A stretch of DNA of 64,000 nt, taken from Aestuariibacter sp. A3R04 (GTDB lineage Bacteria > Pseudomonadota > Gammaproteobacteria > Enterobacterales > Alteromonadaceae). Position 1 is the first letter of the stretch; the number at the start of each line of letters is the position of its first letter. The position numbers and the translations under genes were made by a program. The stretch spans positions 409,647-473,646 of the forward strand of contig NZ_JAHKQR010000011.1 of the NCBI RefSeq assembly GCF_018860805.1, written 5' to 3'. This document shows, piece by piece, positions 62,870 to 64,000 of this stretch. The notes under the pieces are model-generated. The model searched no databases, was not told the origin of the DNA, and saw only the letters and a list, made by a program, of their open reading frames with translations.

Positions 62870-63914
62870 TTTGAACGCCCCGCGCCAGTTCTGTGGTGAT
62901 TTCTTGTCCTTCGCGGAGGCGCTGTATGCCTTCAGCGATTAGCATATCGCCCGGCGCGAGTTCGCCAGATACCAGAATTGTCCCACGCAAACGTTGATGA
63001 ACATTGACGTCTACACGCTTGGCTTTACCGTTTTTGGCTACCCATACATACGCACCGGTAGCCCCCCACAGCAGTGATGCCTCTGGTACTGCCGCGTATT
63101 CATTGCCATTAATAGCCAAATTGACACGAAAACTCATCCCGGGCCGGTAATTATCTGCGCTGTTATCTAAAATGGCTTTGGCCCGTAGTGTGCGATCTGT
63201 TTCACTGATGCGGGAATCGACCTCGGCAATTTCAGCCTGCAGGCTCGTATCGCGATTTGTCCACGGTTGCAGGCTAACTTCAGGGTTATTGAGCAGTACG
63301 TTTAGCGAGGCTTCAGGGGCGCGAAAATCCACAAATAACTTGCTTCTGTCATCCAGTGTTGTGATAACTGTAGTCGTGGTAATGCGGTCACCTACCTCTA
63401 CATCGGTCAGGCCTACGACCCCGCTAAAGGGCGCTTCAATGGCCCGGTCTTCCAAATCTGCTTTTGCTTCTGCCAATGTGACTTCTGCCAGATCTCTGGC
63501 CGTTTGCGCCAAATCCAGTTCGCTTTGGGGGACGGCACCCTTCGCGCGACTTTCCTGCAAACGTTTGTAGGTACGCTCTGCATCCAGCAATTGCAATTCC
63601 GCACGCCTAACGGCTACGCGCTGACGTCGGTCATCCAGTCTGACCAGAACTTTTCCCTTCTCCACGTGCTGTCCGGGAACAAAGTTGACTTCGGTAACTT
63701 CATCTGCCACGGCTGGATACAGTACAACTGAACGCACAGCTTCTGCTGTCCCTACTGCTTCTACATCTCTTTTCTCAAATTGAAATTTGACTTCTTCGAG
63801 CACTACCAGTTTTGCTTGTTTGTCGCCGAAGTATTGGGCGCTTGCCTGATTCCCTGCAACGGTTAACAGTAAACTTAGACCCAAAGCTACTGATTTAATC
63901 ACTTGCTTGTTCAT
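62862..63914 (-). CDS. RND efflux adaptor (membrane fusion protein)
   Basis: 350 residues from ATG 63914 (MNKQVIKSVALGLSLLLTVA), with GGAA upstream. The signal peptide has probable cleavage after ASA (GNQASAQYF). Lipoyl-like halves flank an alpha-helical hairpin: EVTEVNFVPGQHVEKGKVLV and RAIEAPFSGVVGLTDVEVGD; the hairpin spans about 105-165. A C-terminal beta-barrel and membrane-proximal domain follow. It bridges the RND pump and an outer membrane channel. An upstream start at 63974 would add 20 residues before the signal peptide and is unlikely. No regulator gene is visible before the window ends. Confidence 0.93.
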   Translation of the reverse strand: MNKQVIKSVALGLSLLLTVAGNQASAQYFGDKQAKLVVLEEVKFQFEKRDVEAVGTAEAVRSVVLYPAVADEVTEVNFVPGQHVEKGKVLVRLDDRRQRVAVRRAELQLLDAERTYKRLQESRAKGAVPQSELDLAQTARDLAEVTLAEAKADLEDRAIEAPFSGVVGLTDVEVGDRITTTTVITTLDDRSKLFVDFRAPEASLNVLLNNPEVSLQPWTNRDTSLQAEIAEVDSRISETDRTLRAKAILDNSADNYRPGMSFRVNLAINGNEYAAVPEASLLWGATGAYVWVAKNGKAKRVDVNVHQRLRGTILVSGELAPGDMLIAEGIQRLREGQEITTELARGVQNG

Positions 63915-64000
63915 TGTATTTCCAAAAAAATCGGTTGTCCGTATTAAGTGCGAGTGCATTGTGCTGCTTTGCACCTTGATTATGACTGCGCAATGACGAT

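Noticed and set aside
59046..64000. Searched for a JetD/MksG-type nuclease completing a Wadjet system
   Set aside because: Only a TerB-like gene and RND pump genes follow; none resembles a toprim/topoisomerase VI-like subunit.
1..64000. Insertion sequences, prophage genes, CRISPR arrays, rRNA
   Set aside because: No transposase or integrase motif, no regularly spaced direct repeats and no rRNA-like sequence were seen anywhere in the window.

Overview
This 64 kb window looks like chromosome from a marine gammaproteobacterium of the order Alteromonadales, probably an Alteromonadaceae relative. That placement is an inference. It rests on closest resemblance of the proteins to gammaproteobacterial families (QueC/QueE, YjeH, PutP, FadI/FadJ, SixA, Ffh-YpjD-YfjD), a moderate GC content, and many exported peptidases and a periplasmic-sensor GGDEF/EAL protein. 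I see no insertion sequence, prophage, rRNA or CRISPR array. Gene packing is dense, with several tight operons whose start and stop codons overlap by 1 to 8 bases.

Layout, 1-14 kb: the 5' end of a minus-strand tRNA with a very good promoter; a ~1 kb leader carrying a LexA-type promoter and a DnaA-box palindrome; a MATE transporter translationally coupled to uvrB; a LysR regulator; the divergent queuosine genes queC and queE; an orphan periplasmic solute-binding protein; asnB; an Lrp-family regulator divergent from a YjeH-type amino acid exporter; and an M28 lipoprotein peptidase.

14-36 kb: DUF3025 and YIP1 proteins, a NatAB-type ABC exporter, a sulfate activation operon (cysD-cysC-cysQ-cysN-SLC13 permease), putP, an ECF sigma factor with a DUF3379 partner, a DUF885 lipoprotein, and a complete aerotolerance-type operon (moxR, DUF58, DUF4381, batA, batB-batC fusion, batD).

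36-53 kb: the anaerobic-type beta-oxidation pair fadI-fadJ behind a FadR-like operator, two small membrane or exported proteins, a 1506-residue propeller-PAS-GGDEF-EAL sensor, a pitrilysin-like M16 peptidase, sixA, and the conserved yfjD-ypjD-ffh neighbourhood.

53-64 kb: a three-gene operon for an MksBEF/MukBEF/Wadjet-family SMC complex in the order SMC, kite, kleisin with no nuclease subunit. It is followed by a TerB-like gene with its own promoter and two inverted repeats, and then an RND efflux pump with its adaptor. The SMC operon, the LexA/DnaA regulatory region of the MATE-uvrB pair, and the eight-base G/C tract inside the GGDEF active-site codons are the points I would look at first.
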